A stretch of 8,813 nucleotides of DNA, taken from NCBI GenBank assembly GCA_030696465.1, contig JAUYSE010000153.1:1-8813 (forward strand), given 5' to 3'. This document shows positions 1 to 7,065 of this stretch, piece by piece. Source of the DNA: Legionellaceae bacterium. Lineage in GTDB: Bacteria > Pseudomonadota > Gammaproteobacteria > Legionellales > Legionellaceae. The notes beneath the pieces are model-generated. The model saw nothing but the letters and a program-made list of their open reading frames with translations, searched no databases and was not told the origin of the DNA. How positions within the stretch are numbered: position 1 is the first letter of the stretch; the number at the start of each line of letters is the position of its first letter. Position numbers and translations under genes: made by a program.

Positions 1-54
1 TCCAGTCCGCCAATCTCGTTGATAAAATCTTGCAGCTGCTGCTCAGCTGTACTA

Positions 55-1221
55 TCAGTTACATCGATGCGCTTGATCCAGATCACACGTATCCTTCGCA
101 AATCCAAAGTCAACCAACTGTACATGCTCTCCATCACAAAGCAGATTATCTAGTTTGACATCTCTATGGCATATTTTTTTTCCCGACACTACGCGTCTTC
201 CTGCATGCAATTCTGAAACTTGTAATAATAATTGAATTGCATAATCAAGTCGTTGACTATCTTCCTCTGGAGGAAGCTTTTCTAGTGTCCAAAGCAAAGG
301 AGCGCCGAAATCCTTCATTTCTTGATACACTGAACAAACAAATCCATCAGCATCTCTCTTAATCACTAAAGGAGAGAGCGCCACCCCCACATCCAAGCTA
401 ATTTCCGCTTCTCTTTTAACCATTGGCAGCCATAGATATTCAGCTATAATTTCTGCAGATCGGTCTACTCCCACATCATCATAAAGATTATAAAGCGCTG
501 AAATACGCTCATAATCTCTTCTTAAAGCCTCTTTCTCACTAAACGCCTCTAGTTTCTCATATCGAAGCGCTAGATCTTTATGAAATGCAGCTATAGTTCT
601 CCGCCAAGTGAGTGGCTCTCCAAAATTAGTTACTGGAAATTTTTGACGTTTAATAACGCTCGGGGTGCTGGGTGTCCGCTGCTGGCTGCTTCGCACGCGT
701 CCAAAAAAACCACAGCCGCGCTCTTCCTGACGTCGATGAAGCACTTCATCCGCTGTTTTTACATAGGAATACATCAGACCATTGTTTCGATTTCCCGCAT
801 AAACTGTATCTACGTGCGCTGGATCCGTAAAATAGCGCACAGCTGCCGTCCAATCTTGCTCGGAGAATGTCTGCTCATAATCATCAAACAACGATTGGTA
901 GTTGGTTAATGTATAGTTAGCAATCTCATGAGACATCCTTTGTAACTCAGTTATTTTCTCACTGTTTTTTAATGCATCATTTTTCAGTTTTTTTAAATAA
1001 TCGATGTATCGATCAATATATTTCAGCGCTTTTTCTTGCGCAGAAAATGGTTGCTTATAGTTATCAAAGAACGATTGATAGTTGCTCAATCGATCATGCG
1101 CAATCCCATGATACATCGCTTGCAACTTAGCTATTTTTTGACTGTTTTTTGATGCACCATCTTTTATTTCTTTTAAATAATCGATGTATTGATCAATATA
1201 CTCCAGGGCTTTTTCTTTCAT
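55..1221 (-). CDS. Eukaryotic-like Ser/Thr protein kinase, C-terminally truncated
   Basis: This 388-residue protein is a protein kinase by motif. It has a glycine loop G169-C-G171-F-F-G174-R-V176, a beta3 lysine in VIKRQKF (K191), a plausible alphaC glutamate in REAEISLDVG (E271), the catalytic loop CHRDVKLDN (D354, K356, N359) and VDFGFAK (D371). It ends 15 residues after the DFG glycine, so the activation segment end, the APE equivalent and helices alphaF-alphaI are absent. Its paralogue at 1445-2899 continues for about 165 residues past the same point. Residues 3-62 and 63-122 are a direct duplication. Residues about 107-176 (from NYQSLFDDY to the glycine loop) form a module shared with the paralogue. 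There is no signal peptide or membrane segment. The start has no good Shine-Dalgarno; the nearest purine run (GGAGAG) is about 28 nt upstream. Comparable kinases in Legionellales are often Dot/Icm effectors, so an effector or decayed effector is inferred. Confidence 0.75.
   Translation of the reverse strand: MKEKALEYIDQYIDYLKEIKDGASKNSQKIAKLQAMYHGIAHDRLSNYQSFFDNYKQPFSAQEKALKYIDRYIDYLKKLKNDALKNSEKITELQRMSHEIANYTLTNYQSLFDDYEQTFSEQDWTAAVRYFTDPAHVDTVYAGNRNNGLMYSYVKTADEVLHRRQEERGCGFFGRVRSSQQRTPSTPSVIKRQKFPVTNFGEPLTWRRTIAAFHKDLALRYEKLEAFSEKEALRRDYERISALYNLYDDVGVDRSAEIIAEYLWLPMVKREAEISLDVGVALSPLVIKRDADGFVCSVYQEMKDFGAPLLWTLEKLPPEEDSQRLDYAIQLLLQVSELHAGRRVVSGKKICHRDVKLDNLLCDGEHVQLVDFGFAKDTCDLDQAHRCN
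856..1215 (-). repeat. Tandem in-frame duplication, 2 x 180 bp, inside the truncated kinase gene
   Basis: Two direct copies with a period of exactly 180 bp, 1036-1215 and 856-1035, encode residues 3-62 and 63-122. Both copies begin EKAL.YID.YIDYLK and contain NYQS.FD.Y and QxxFS. At DNA level the copies share long runs, for example the actgtttttt blocks at 961 and 1141 and the taatcgatgta blocks 180 bp apart. The second copy is the one that aligns with the paralogous kinase (LF..Y.QTFS.QDW), so the first copy is the likely addition. The unit is predicted helical with charged heptad-like spacing. Confidence 0.9.
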
Positions 1222-1444
1222 TGTCTTTTTAATATGGCGGCGCCACTCTCCAAAAAATAATCTTTCTCATACAGAACAGAATAAAACAGGATTCTTTTTG
1301 ATGATTGTGCTGCATTATAAACCATACTTGATATTCAATAAAGTCTTTTTAATAAAGTTGCTCACTTTAGATTAAATAAAAATAATGTGCAATAAATTAA
1401 AGGGATGGACAACAAGAATAAGTAATGCCGGTTTTTGAGTAGAT

Positions 1445-2899
1445 TTAAGGACTCAATGACATCGTAGATGCAAGGGGTAATCCCATCCTGGAGTTTACTG
1501 ATGTTTGCGCCTTGTGAGCACTGATAATCTTGTTTTGTATATCAATATCTCCGGCTAAAAAACTTAATATGGGAGCGGTACAGTTTTCTTTGCTCTTCTT
1601 ATAAATAATGAATACAGCCGCAATAAATTTTAAAGTATATTTTTCACTCATCTTAATGCGATTTTGAATATTACTTGCATCTAATATTTGTTTCAGAAAC
1701 TCAGGTAAACATTCGAATAGCTCATAACTAAGAATAGATCGCTCTTCATCAAGATGATGGTAGATTGTGCGGAGTGTCGCGATTTCATCATCAATAAAAT
1801 AATTAGGAGTCGGGGCTATCTTTTTTCCGGCGATAGCCTTCTCGTATTCGATAACGCATCGTGCTTGTTCATCTGGATTATATTTATTAGGAATCTCATA
1901 ATTCACTGGTTGTTGCATCGGAGACCCCCGAGTACAAACATGAGCCTGATCTAATCCCTGTTGACGAGACAATCCCCAATCTACTAAACACAGACCTGTT
2001 GGCGTCACCATCACATTTTTTGTTTTTATATCTCCATGGCAGAGAGCACATCCAGATATAGTCAATGCACCAGCATGTAATTCCGACACATGCACTAATA
2101 AGTCAATCACATAATCCAATCTTTTCTCGTCTTCTGAAGGAAGCGCTTGTAAAGTTTTCGACAATGACTCTCCCAAATAGCACATATGTTGATATACTTT
2201 ATAGATTGAACCATCAGCGGCTCTTCTGATCACCACGCCAGACGTTGCTATTCCTACATCGATATTAATCTGTGCTTCTTGTTGTATTCTAGGAAGCCAT
2301 TCGTACTCCATTAAAATAGCATCATATTTTTCAGAAGCTCGCCACTCGAGAAAACTTTGTAAGCGTTGAACGGCGTCACTCGTATTTGCGTCTTGCGCCT
2401 GTTCGCGCAACAATCGCTGATGTATTTCTTCTATTTTTTGTATTTTTTTCTGAAGCGGCATGCGCCCCAAAAAACTTGTTGTTTTAAATTTTTGTCGTTT
2501 TAATACAGAAATTTTTGCAGATTCATCAGTCTGTACAAAGCGTACTCGCCCATATGATCCTTTTCCGCATTCTTCTCTTCGTTGACAAATAGTACCTTCG
2601 GCTATCTTCACATAGGAGTACATAAATCCTTCTTCACTCCCAACATAATTTTTATTGGGATTTTCTGTGAAATATCGCCGAGCCGATTGCCAATCTTGCT
2701 TAGAGAACGTTTGGTTATAGGTGGCAAATAAAGTTGGATAATGCATCTGCTTGTCGTTATCAATTGCTCTTAATACCACCTTTAGCGCAGCCTCTGTCAG
2801 GATGCTCCTGCGTGAACGAACTATCAACTGACGTAAATGATTAATATATTTATCAATTATTTTTTTTGCTTTTAACTTAATCATATTATCTGTCGGCAT
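1445..2899 (-). CDS. Eukaryotic-like protein kinase, full length, HGD/DWG variant; candidate effector
   Basis: The 484-residue protein has an N-terminal helical module (1-105), then a kinase domain from G112-K-G-S-Y-G117-R-V119. The beta3 lysine is K134 (VLKRQKF), the probable alphaC glutamate E208 (QQEAQINIDVG), the catalytic loop CHGDIKTKN (D290, K292, N295) and the metal-binding triad D307-W-G. RGSPMQQPVNYEIP (about 324-337) sits where GTPxYxxPE lies in classical kinases. A helical C-terminal extension (about 345-465) follows. Arg of HRD is Gly and Phe of DFG is Trp, but lysine, glutamate and both aspartates are present, so activity is plausible and activation by loop phosphorylation less so. 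The last residues (RMGLPLASTMSLSP) may be repeat-derived. AGGA lies 10 nt before the chosen ATG; an internal ATG at codon 6 is possible. It is transcribed away from eno, in tandem with its truncated paralogue 223 bp downstream. Secretion by a Dot/Icm system is inferred; I see no acidic E-block at the C-terminus. Confidence 0.82.
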   Translation of the reverse strand: MPTDNMIKLKAKKIIDKYINHLRQLIVRSRRSILTEAALKVVLRAIDNDKQMHYPTLFATYNQTFSKQDWQSARRYFTENPNKNYVGSEEGFMYSYVKIAEGTICQRREECGKGSYGRVRFVQTDESAKISVLKRQKFKTTSFLGRMPLQKKIQKIEEIHQRLLREQAQDANTSDAVQRLQSFLEWRASEKYDAILMEYEWLPRIQQEAQINIDVGIATSGVVIRRAADGSIYKVYQHMCYLGESLSKTLQALPSEDEKRLDYVIDLLVHVSELHAGALTISGCALCHGDIKTKNVMVTPTGLCLVDWGLSRQQGLDQAHVCTRGSPMQQPVNYEIPNKYNPDEQARCVIEYEKAIAGKKIAPTPNYFIDDEIATLRTIYHHLDEERSILSYELFECLPEFLKQILDASNIQNRIKMSEKYTLKFIAAVFIIYKKSKENCTAPILSFLAGDIDIQNKIISAHKAQTSVNSRMGLPLASTMSLSP

Positions 2900-3008
2900 A
2901 TAGTATAGTTCCTAGTCATCATTTTATTTTTATGTTTCATCACATGGTGTTTTTTTAAACTCTTGTGCACCATTATAGGTCATAAATAAAATTATACATA
3001 CCCTTCTC

Positions 3009-3037
3009 TTGCGTACCATAAAGCCATCCCTTACACT
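3009..3037 (+). promoter_or_regulatory. Candidate sigma70 promoter for eno-ftsB
   Basis: TTGCGT (3009-3014), a 17-nt spacer and TACACT (3032-3037) would start transcription near 3044 and give a leader of about 70 nt before eno. It lies in the 216-bp divergent gap between the complete kinase gene and eno. On the minus strand the same gap carries two TATAAT boxes (2972-2977 and 2991-2996) that could serve the kinase, but neither has a convincing -35. Confidence 0.4.
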
Positions 3038-3115
3038 TCCATAAAAATAGCGGCTAAACTTACAGCACGCTGAAAATTCAAGGCGAAAAATAGAACCTAT
3101 TATTGTTGAGACATT

Positions 3116-4399
3116 ATGCACATTACTCGTATTATTAGTCGTTATATTTTAGATTCTCGCGGAAACCCTACCGTAGAAGCAGACGTACACCTAAAAGGAG
3201 GCGCGTGGGGACGTGCTAGCGTTCCTTCAGGCGCCTCCACAGGTTCACGTGAGGCTTGTGAATTAAGAGATAACCATCCAGCGATCTTCCATGGGAAAGG
3301 TGTTTCACATGCCATACATGCAATTGAGACGCGTATTCAACCCGCACTGATTGGTCACTCGGTTGAGCAACAAGCACAAATAGATGCAACGCTCTGTGCG
3401 TTGGACGGAACCCGCAACAAAAGCCAACTCGGCGCAAATGCCATTTTAGCCGTCTCTTTGGCCTGTGCTCGTGCGTATGCTGCCGCAACAGAACAACCTT
3501 TGTTTCAAGCTTTATCACAACCTTCTGTTGCTATGTCCCTACCCATGCCTATGATGAATATTATTAATGGCGGCGCGCATGCCAATAATCAGCTCGCCAT
3601 ACAAGAATTTATGATTATCCCTCTCGGCGCAGATCGCTTTGAAACAGCATTACGTATGGGGGCAGAAGTATTCCAAACCTTAAAAAAAATCTTACATTCT
3701 CGGAAACAAAGCACTGCTGTCGGGGACGAGGGTGGTTTTGCACCTTCTTTACCCTCTAACCGCCATGCCCTTGATCTCTTGCTTGAAGCCATAGAAAAAA
3801 CCGGATATACCCCCGGTAAAGAAATAGGTATAGCCTTAGATGTTGCCGCCTCTGAGTTGCTTCAAAAAGACGGACAATATATGATTGATTACGCGCACCC
3901 CTCTATGGGTCTTGATGAATTGATCCACTACTATGACACCCTAATACAAAACTACCCTATTCTCAGCATAGAAGATCCCCTAGGCGAAAGTGATAATCTA
4001 GGCTGGGAGATGCTTACTCGCGCCTTAGGCTCCAAAGTACAAATTGTTGGGGATGATATTTTTGTTACGCAGCGCCCTTATTTACAAGAAGGTATTGCAC
4101 AAGGCAGAGCCAATGCTATTTTAATAAAACCAAATCAAGTGGGAACGCTCACCGAAACCCGAGACACTATGGCTTTCGCAGCACAACATGACTATGCCAC
4201 CATTGTATCGCACCGTTCAGGTGAAACCGAAGACACCTTTATCGCTGATTTAGCAGTCGCTAGCGGCTGCGGTCAAATAAAAACGGGCTCTTTATGTCGC
4301 AGTGATCGCGTCGCCAAGTATAATCAACTACTGCGAATCGAAGAGATGAGCACCTTGCCCTTCGCCGCATTTCCACGGAGGGATTTCCCGTGCGTATGA
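3116..4399 (+). CDS. eno: Enolase (phosphopyruvate hydratase)
   Basis: Interconverts 2-phosphoglycerate and phosphoenolpyruvate in cytosolic glycolysis and gluconeogenesis; in many gammaproteobacteria it also belongs to the RNA degradosome. The 427 residues, close to the 432 of E. coli, show the family motifs in order: SGASTGSREA (39-48), NGGAHANN with H155, QEF (E164), VGDEGGFAPS (E205), LDVAASE (D242), SIEDPLGE (E286), VGDDIFVT (D313), IKPNQVGT (K338), SHRSGETED (H366-R367-S368) and IKTGSLCRSDRVAKYNQLLRIEE (K389, stated from residue 388 on). By alignment D242, E286 and D313 bind Mg2+, and E205 and K338 are the acid/base pair. Start is ATG with a weak GAG element. The 3' end overlaps ftsB, so the two are co-transcribed. 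pyrG, the usual upstream neighbour in enterics, is replaced here by divergent kinase genes. Confidence 0.98.
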   Translation: MHITRIISRYILDSRGNPTVEADVHLKGGAWGRASVPSGASTGSREACELRDNHPAIFHGKGVSHAIHAIETRIQPALIGHSVEQQAQIDATLCALDGTRNKSQLGANAILAVSLACARAYAAATEQPLFQALSQPSVAMSLPMPMMNIINGGAHANNQLAIQEFMIIPLGADRFETALRMGAEVFQTLKKILHSRKQSTAVGDEGGFAPSLPSNRHALDLLLEAIEKTGYTPGKEIGIALDVAASELLQKDGQYMIDYAHPSMGLDELIHYYDTLIQNYPILSIEDPLGESDNLGWEMLTRALGSKVQIVGDDIFVTQRPYLQEGIAQGRANAILIKPNQVGTLTETRDTMAFAAQHDYATIVSHRSGETEDTFIADLAVASGCGQIKTGSLCRSDRVAKYNQLLRIEEMSTLPFAAFPRRDFPCV

Positions 4400-4674
4400 T
4401 AGTAGTCTCTCTACTTATCATTTTAGCCACACTACAATATAAACTATGGTTTGGCGATGGCAGTGTGCTTGCGTGGCAAAAGTCTCAAAACACACTAGAA
4501 AAACTCAATAAAAAGAATGAAATACTCAGCAAGAAAAATCGACACATTGCCCTGGACATCAAAGCGCTTAAAAGTGGCGATCAAGCCATCGAAGAGCAAG
4601 CTCGACATGAGTTAGGGATGATCAAAGAAGATGAGGTCTACTATCAAGTAGTAGACTCTCTGCACACACATTAA
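4390..4674 (+). CDS. ftsB: Cell division protein FtsB
   Basis: Small bitopic inner-membrane protein of the divisome that forms the FtsQ-FtsB-FtsL complex. The 94 residues give a short cytoplasmic N-terminus, one membrane helix (about 3-20) ending in LQYKLWFGDG, which matches the E. coli signature LQYSLWFG, and then a periplasmic coiled coil (about 29-60, WQKSQNTLEKLNKKNEIL onward). The conserved tail is IEEQARHELGMIKEDEVYYQVV. I choose GTG at 4390 because GGAGGG (4377-4382) lies 7 nt upstream; the ATG two codons later (4396, giving an ATGA overlap with the eno stop) is 13 nt from it. The GTG start overlaps eno by 10 nt, implying translational coupling. In enterics ispD follows; here a non-coding gap and a deacetylase gene follow. 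Confidence 0.95.
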   Translation: MRMIVVSLLIILATLQYKLWFGDGSVLAWQKSQNTLEKLNKKNEILSKKNRHIALDIKALKSGDQAIEEQARHELGMIKEDEVYYQVVDSLHTH

Positions 4675-4878
4675 GAATGTTAGAGGAAATTACTCGCCCC
4701 ATCATCTGTCAAAGGGCTGCCTCCTTACATAAAATGGAGCGGTTCTTCGTCGGACGATGCAGCGAGCAGTTACAATTTTTCATGAGGTGCCCCTGTATTT
4801 TACCTCCTTCCTCAGCAGGATCGCAAAAGATGGAGTATACTGTCAAATAATGGACGAGCAGAATAAGGAAATTGTCTC
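4675..4878 (+). other. Intergenic gap ftsB-deacetylase, no convincing gene
   Basis: The gap holds an open frame of 57 codons (ATG 4677 to TAA 4850) starting 2 nt after ftsB. It has no Shine-Dalgarno of its own, a cysteine- and proline-rich composition and no recognisable motif, so I do not call it a gene. TATACT at 4836-4841 could be a -10 box for the deacetylase, but no good -35 precedes it. I find no intrinsic terminator after ftsB. Confidence 0.5.
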
Positions 4879-5706
4879 ATGCGTATACCATCGCTGTGTG
4901 CCGTAATCTGTCTTCTGAGCTACAGTACCATAACATTTTCCCTCCCAGAAAAATCCATCGTACTCACCATCGATGACTTACCTTTTGTTGGCTCAGCTAA
5001 TTATGATCCTAAAAAATTAGCACGAGAGCACGATCGATTTGTGGCGATCATGCAAGCACTCATCGACCATCAAGTACCTGCGATTGGGTTTGTGATTGCT
5101 GGTAGTATTGAAAAAGGACAGTGGGAATTACTCGAGTCCTTTAAAAGTGCCGGATTTTTAATTGGCAATCACACTTATTCTCATAAAAGTCTGGAACAAA
5201 CAAATACTCAAACGTACATCCAAGATGTTGCGCGTGCAGACAAGATTTTAGAACCCATTATTAGTACCCCTAAATATTTTCGCTTCCCTTATCTCTCAGA
5301 AGGGCACGGAGAGAAAAAACAAGCCGTTCGCGACTATTTGGCAGCACACAATTATCGTATAGCGCCTGTTAATATTGATAGCAAAGACTTCAAGTTTAAT
5401 AGCCAACTCTTTGCCATCCCCTATCGTCTCCGCCCAGCACGACTTCCCGCGTTAGAAAAACGATACATACAATATGTGTGGCAGCAAACGCAACGCGCCG
5501 AAAAACAAAACCCTGAGCATAAGCCTCTTATATTGCTCATTCATTCTAATTTACTTAACAGTCACTGCTTAGGGGGTCTTATACAAATGTATAAAGATCA
5601 AGGATATACCATCGTTGATATCCGTGATGTGGTGACTGAAGATCTGCCTAAAACGCAAACTTTAAGCCAAGTACTCTTTGAACAACATGGCTGGTATCGG
5701 GTCTAA
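4879..5706 (+). CDS. Secreted polysaccharide deacetylase (NodB domain, carbohydrate esterase 4 type)
   Basis: 275 residues. A signal peptide is likely at 1-21 (hydrophobic AVICLLSYSTITF, cleavage near S21), with no lipobox. The NodB motifs appear in order: TIDDLP (D32 as likely base, D33 as metal ligand), NHTYSH (H98 and H102, metal ligands), RFPYLS (R135), NIDSKDF (D167/D170) and LLIHSN (H222). Family members remove N- or O-acetyl groups from peptidoglycan, chitin-like or other surface polysaccharides outside the cytoplasm. The substrate cannot be read from the sequence; a periplasmic or envelope role is inferred, where deacetylation often protects against host lysozyme. AAGGA precedes ATG by about 10 nt. 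Neighbours are functionally unrelated, and it is probably a single-gene unit or weakly linked to eno-ftsB. Confidence 0.88.
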   Translation: MRIPSLCAVICLLSYSTITFSLPEKSIVLTIDDLPFVGSANYDPKKLAREHDRFVAIMQALIDHQVPAIGFVIAGSIEKGQWELLESFKSAGFLIGNHTYSHKSLEQTNTQTYIQDVARADKILEPIISTPKYFRFPYLSEGHGEKKQAVRDYLAAHNYRIAPVNIDSKDFKFNSQLFAIPYRLRPARLPALEKRYIQYVWQQTQRAEKQNPEHKPLILLIHSNLLNSHCLGGLIQMYKDQGYTIVDIRDVVTEDLPKTQTLSQVLFEQHGWYRV

Positions 5707-5731
5707 GCTCTTGAGGAATTTTAGATAATAG

Positions 5732-5760
5732 TTGCGTAAAACTCTATTTTTTGATATAAA
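5732..5760 (+). promoter_or_regulatory. Sigma70-type promoter for rpmB-rpmG
   Basis: TTGCGT (5732-5737), 17-nt spacer, TATAAA (5755-5760). Start predicted about 5767, leaving a leader of roughly 24 nt with TTGGAG 7 nt before the rpmB ATG. The short 84-bp gap behind the deacetylase gene leaves little room for anything else. Confidence 0.6.
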
Positions 5761-5790
5761 GACGCAATAATTTTATATTGGAGTTAATCT

Positions 5791-6033
5791 ATGTCTAAAC
5801 GTTGCCAAGTAACCGGCGTTGGTCCTATGACCGGAAACAACGTATCACATGCAAATAATAAAACTAAGCGACGTTTTCTGCCAAACATTCAAAGTCATAC
5901 TTATGTGCTTGAAGAAGAAGGCCGCACACGTACTATCACTTTAAAACTCAGCATGCGTGGTATGCGTACTATCGATAAAATAGGTCTAAAAGCCGTGATC
6001 GAAAAAATGCGTAAACGTGGTGAAAAAATCTAA
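5791..6033 (+). CDS. rpmB: 50S ribosomal protein L28
   Basis: 80 residues, against 78 in E. coli. The N-terminus SKRCQVTGVGPMTGNN and the stretch NKTKRRFLPNIQSH match L28 closely, as do SMRGMRTIDK and the RKRGEK end. It binds 23S rRNA in the large subunit near the exit-tunnel side. TTGGAG lies 7 nt upstream of ATG. It is the first gene of the rpmBG operon, with rpmG 23 nt downstream. Confidence 0.98.
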   Translation: MSKRCQVTGVGPMTGNNVSHANNKTKRRFLPNIQSHTYVLEEEGRTRTITLKLSMRGMRTIDKIGLKAVIEKMRKRGEKI

Positions 6034-6056
6034 TTGTTTTGGAAGGAAAATAAATC

Positions 6057-6221
6057 ATGGCAGGCGTCCGTATTAAAGTAAAAATGAACTCTAGTGAAAG
6101 TAGTCATTCTTATACGACTACAAAAAACCCACGTACCGTCACCGAAAAATTGAAACTCAATAAGTATGATCCTTTTCTACGTAAAACTGTAGAATATGTT
6201 GAAGGCAAAATTAAATCCTAG
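6057..6221 (+). CDS. rpmG: 50S ribosomal protein L33, cysteine-free form
   Basis: A 54-codon gene: MAGVRIKVKMNSSESSHSY, then TTTKNPRT..EKLKLNKYDPFLRKTVEY and the KIKS end. The YTTTKN and EKL.L.K.DP motifs are diagnostic of L33. It has no CxxC zinc knuckle, so it is the zinc-independent form. GGAAGG lies about 10 nt before ATG. The stop codon TAG is at 6219-6221: TA is the IS target dinucleotide and G is the first base of the inserted IS. Rejoining the flanks without the IS also gives TAG, so the protein is unchanged by the insertion. Confidence 0.97.
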   Translation: MAGVRIKVKMNSSESSHSYTTTKNPRTVTEKLKLNKYDPFLRKTVEYVEGKIKS

Positions 6222-6256
6222 GTTCTGTGAACGAAATTTTAATTAATTGAAAAGAA

Positions 6257-6312
6257 GGCAGTTTTATAGTGCAATTCGATTGACGATCGTAAAAAACACT
6301 AAAGGAACTGCC
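6257..6312 (+). promoter_or_regulatory. IS leader inverted repeat enclosing the transposase ribosome binding site
   Basis: GGCAGTT (6257-6263) pairs with AACTGCC (6306-6312), and TAGTG (6267-6271) with CACTA (6297-6301). The Shine-Dalgarno AAAGGA (6301-6306) lies inside the paired region and ATG (6316) is 3 nt beyond it. TATAGT (6265-6270) with TTAATT 16 nt upstream could be an internal promoter whose transcript, starting near 6277, would lack the left arm and leave the site free. Confidence 0.5.
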
Positions 6313-6315
6313 AGA

Positions 6316-7065
6316 ATGAATCATAACATATCAGAAGAACTATGGGATAAAATTTATTCGTTCTTGTACCGCCTGAAAGGCCTTCATACCAAGAATGAAG
6401 GAGGTTTGCGTCGGTTTATAGAAGGAGTTTGGTTCGTATTACGTACAGGCTGCCAGTGGAGGTTGCTTCCTCATTATTATGGTCATTGGCGCCAGATTCA
6501 TAGGCGCTATAAATCATGGTCAGATCGTGGTGTCTGGTCTGAATTGATGTCTTTTGTCAGTGATGTTGATGCCCAAACGGTGATGATAGATGCAACCATT
6601 GTACGTGCTCATGCGTGTGCATCGGGTTATGTGAAGGATGGAAATGAGTCTCAGGCATTAGGGCGCAGTAAAGGTGGTTTTACCACTAAAATTCATGCTC
6701 TGGTAGATGGATTGGGTAATCCGATTAAATTTATTCTGACCGGTGGACACCGAAATGACATTACTCAAGCAGCGGAGCTGCTCAAAGAACAACACGATAC
6801 AATAGTGCTTGCTGATAAGGGATATGATTCACAAGAACTCATTGATACATTACACCATCAAGGTTGTTATTCAGTCATTCCATCAAGAAAAAATGCTAAA
6901 ATACCCAGAACAATAGATAAAGAACTGTACAAGGAACGCTTTCTGATTGAGGCTTTTTTCTCTAAGTTGAAGCAGTTTCGAATAATTTTTGCTCGTTTTG
7001 ATAAAACAACTGCTTCTTTTTCTGGATTTTTGCATTTGGCTGGCGCGCTTATTTGGATGCGTTAA
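6316..7065 (+). CDS. IS5-family DDE transposase
   Basis: 249 residues from the ATG at 6316, which follows AAAGGA; the frame is open upstream to a TTG at 6247 but that start lacks a ribosome site. The N-terminal domain has the IS5-type RRFIEGVWFVLRTGCQWRLLP segment (positions about 32-52; key residues G, R, G, W, LP). The catalytic triad is complete: D92 in IDATIVRAH, D167 in LADKGYDS, and E212 in RFLIEAFFSKLKQFR. The glycine-rich GRSKGGFTTKIH and the C-terminal FARFDKT motif are also typical. No frameshift or internal stop is present. It binds the terminal repeats and moves the element. Same strand as rpmBG, so it is exposed to read-through from the rpmB promoter. Confidence 0.96.
   Translation: MNHNISEELWDKIYSFLYRLKGLHTKNEGGLRRFIEGVWFVLRTGCQWRLLPHYYGHWRQIHRRYKSWSDRGVWSELMSFVSDVDAQTVMIDATIVRAHACASGYVKDGNESQALGRSKGGFTTKIHALVDGLGNPIKFILTGGHRNDITQAAELLKEQHDTIVLADKGYDSQELIDTLHHQGCYSVIPSRKNAKIPRTIDKELYKERFLIEAFFSKLKQFRIIFARFDKTTASFSGFLHLAGALIWMR

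Noticed and set aside
580..909. 109-codon plus-strand frame inside the truncated kinase gene
   Set aside because: It is antisense to a frame with clear kinase motifs; the peptide has no family features.
2930..3121. 63-codon minus-strand frame in the kinase-eno gap
   Set aside because: It overlaps the eno start and the likely promoters, has no motif and no Shine-Dalgarno.
3216..3792. Minus-strand frames of 100 and 67 codons inside eno
   Set aside because: They are antisense shadows of a highly conserved gene.
4677..4850. 57-codon frame directly after ftsB, possible small gene or ispD remnant
   Set aside because: No ribosome site beyond the ftsB end, no IspD-like motif (no GxGxR nucleotide-binding start), odd Cys/Pro content.
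6247..6315. Upstream TTG start for the transposase, 23 codons longer
   Set aside because: No Shine-Dalgarno, and the segment contains the leader inverted repeat; the ATG at 6316 follows AAAGGA and starts at the usual IS5-type N-terminus.
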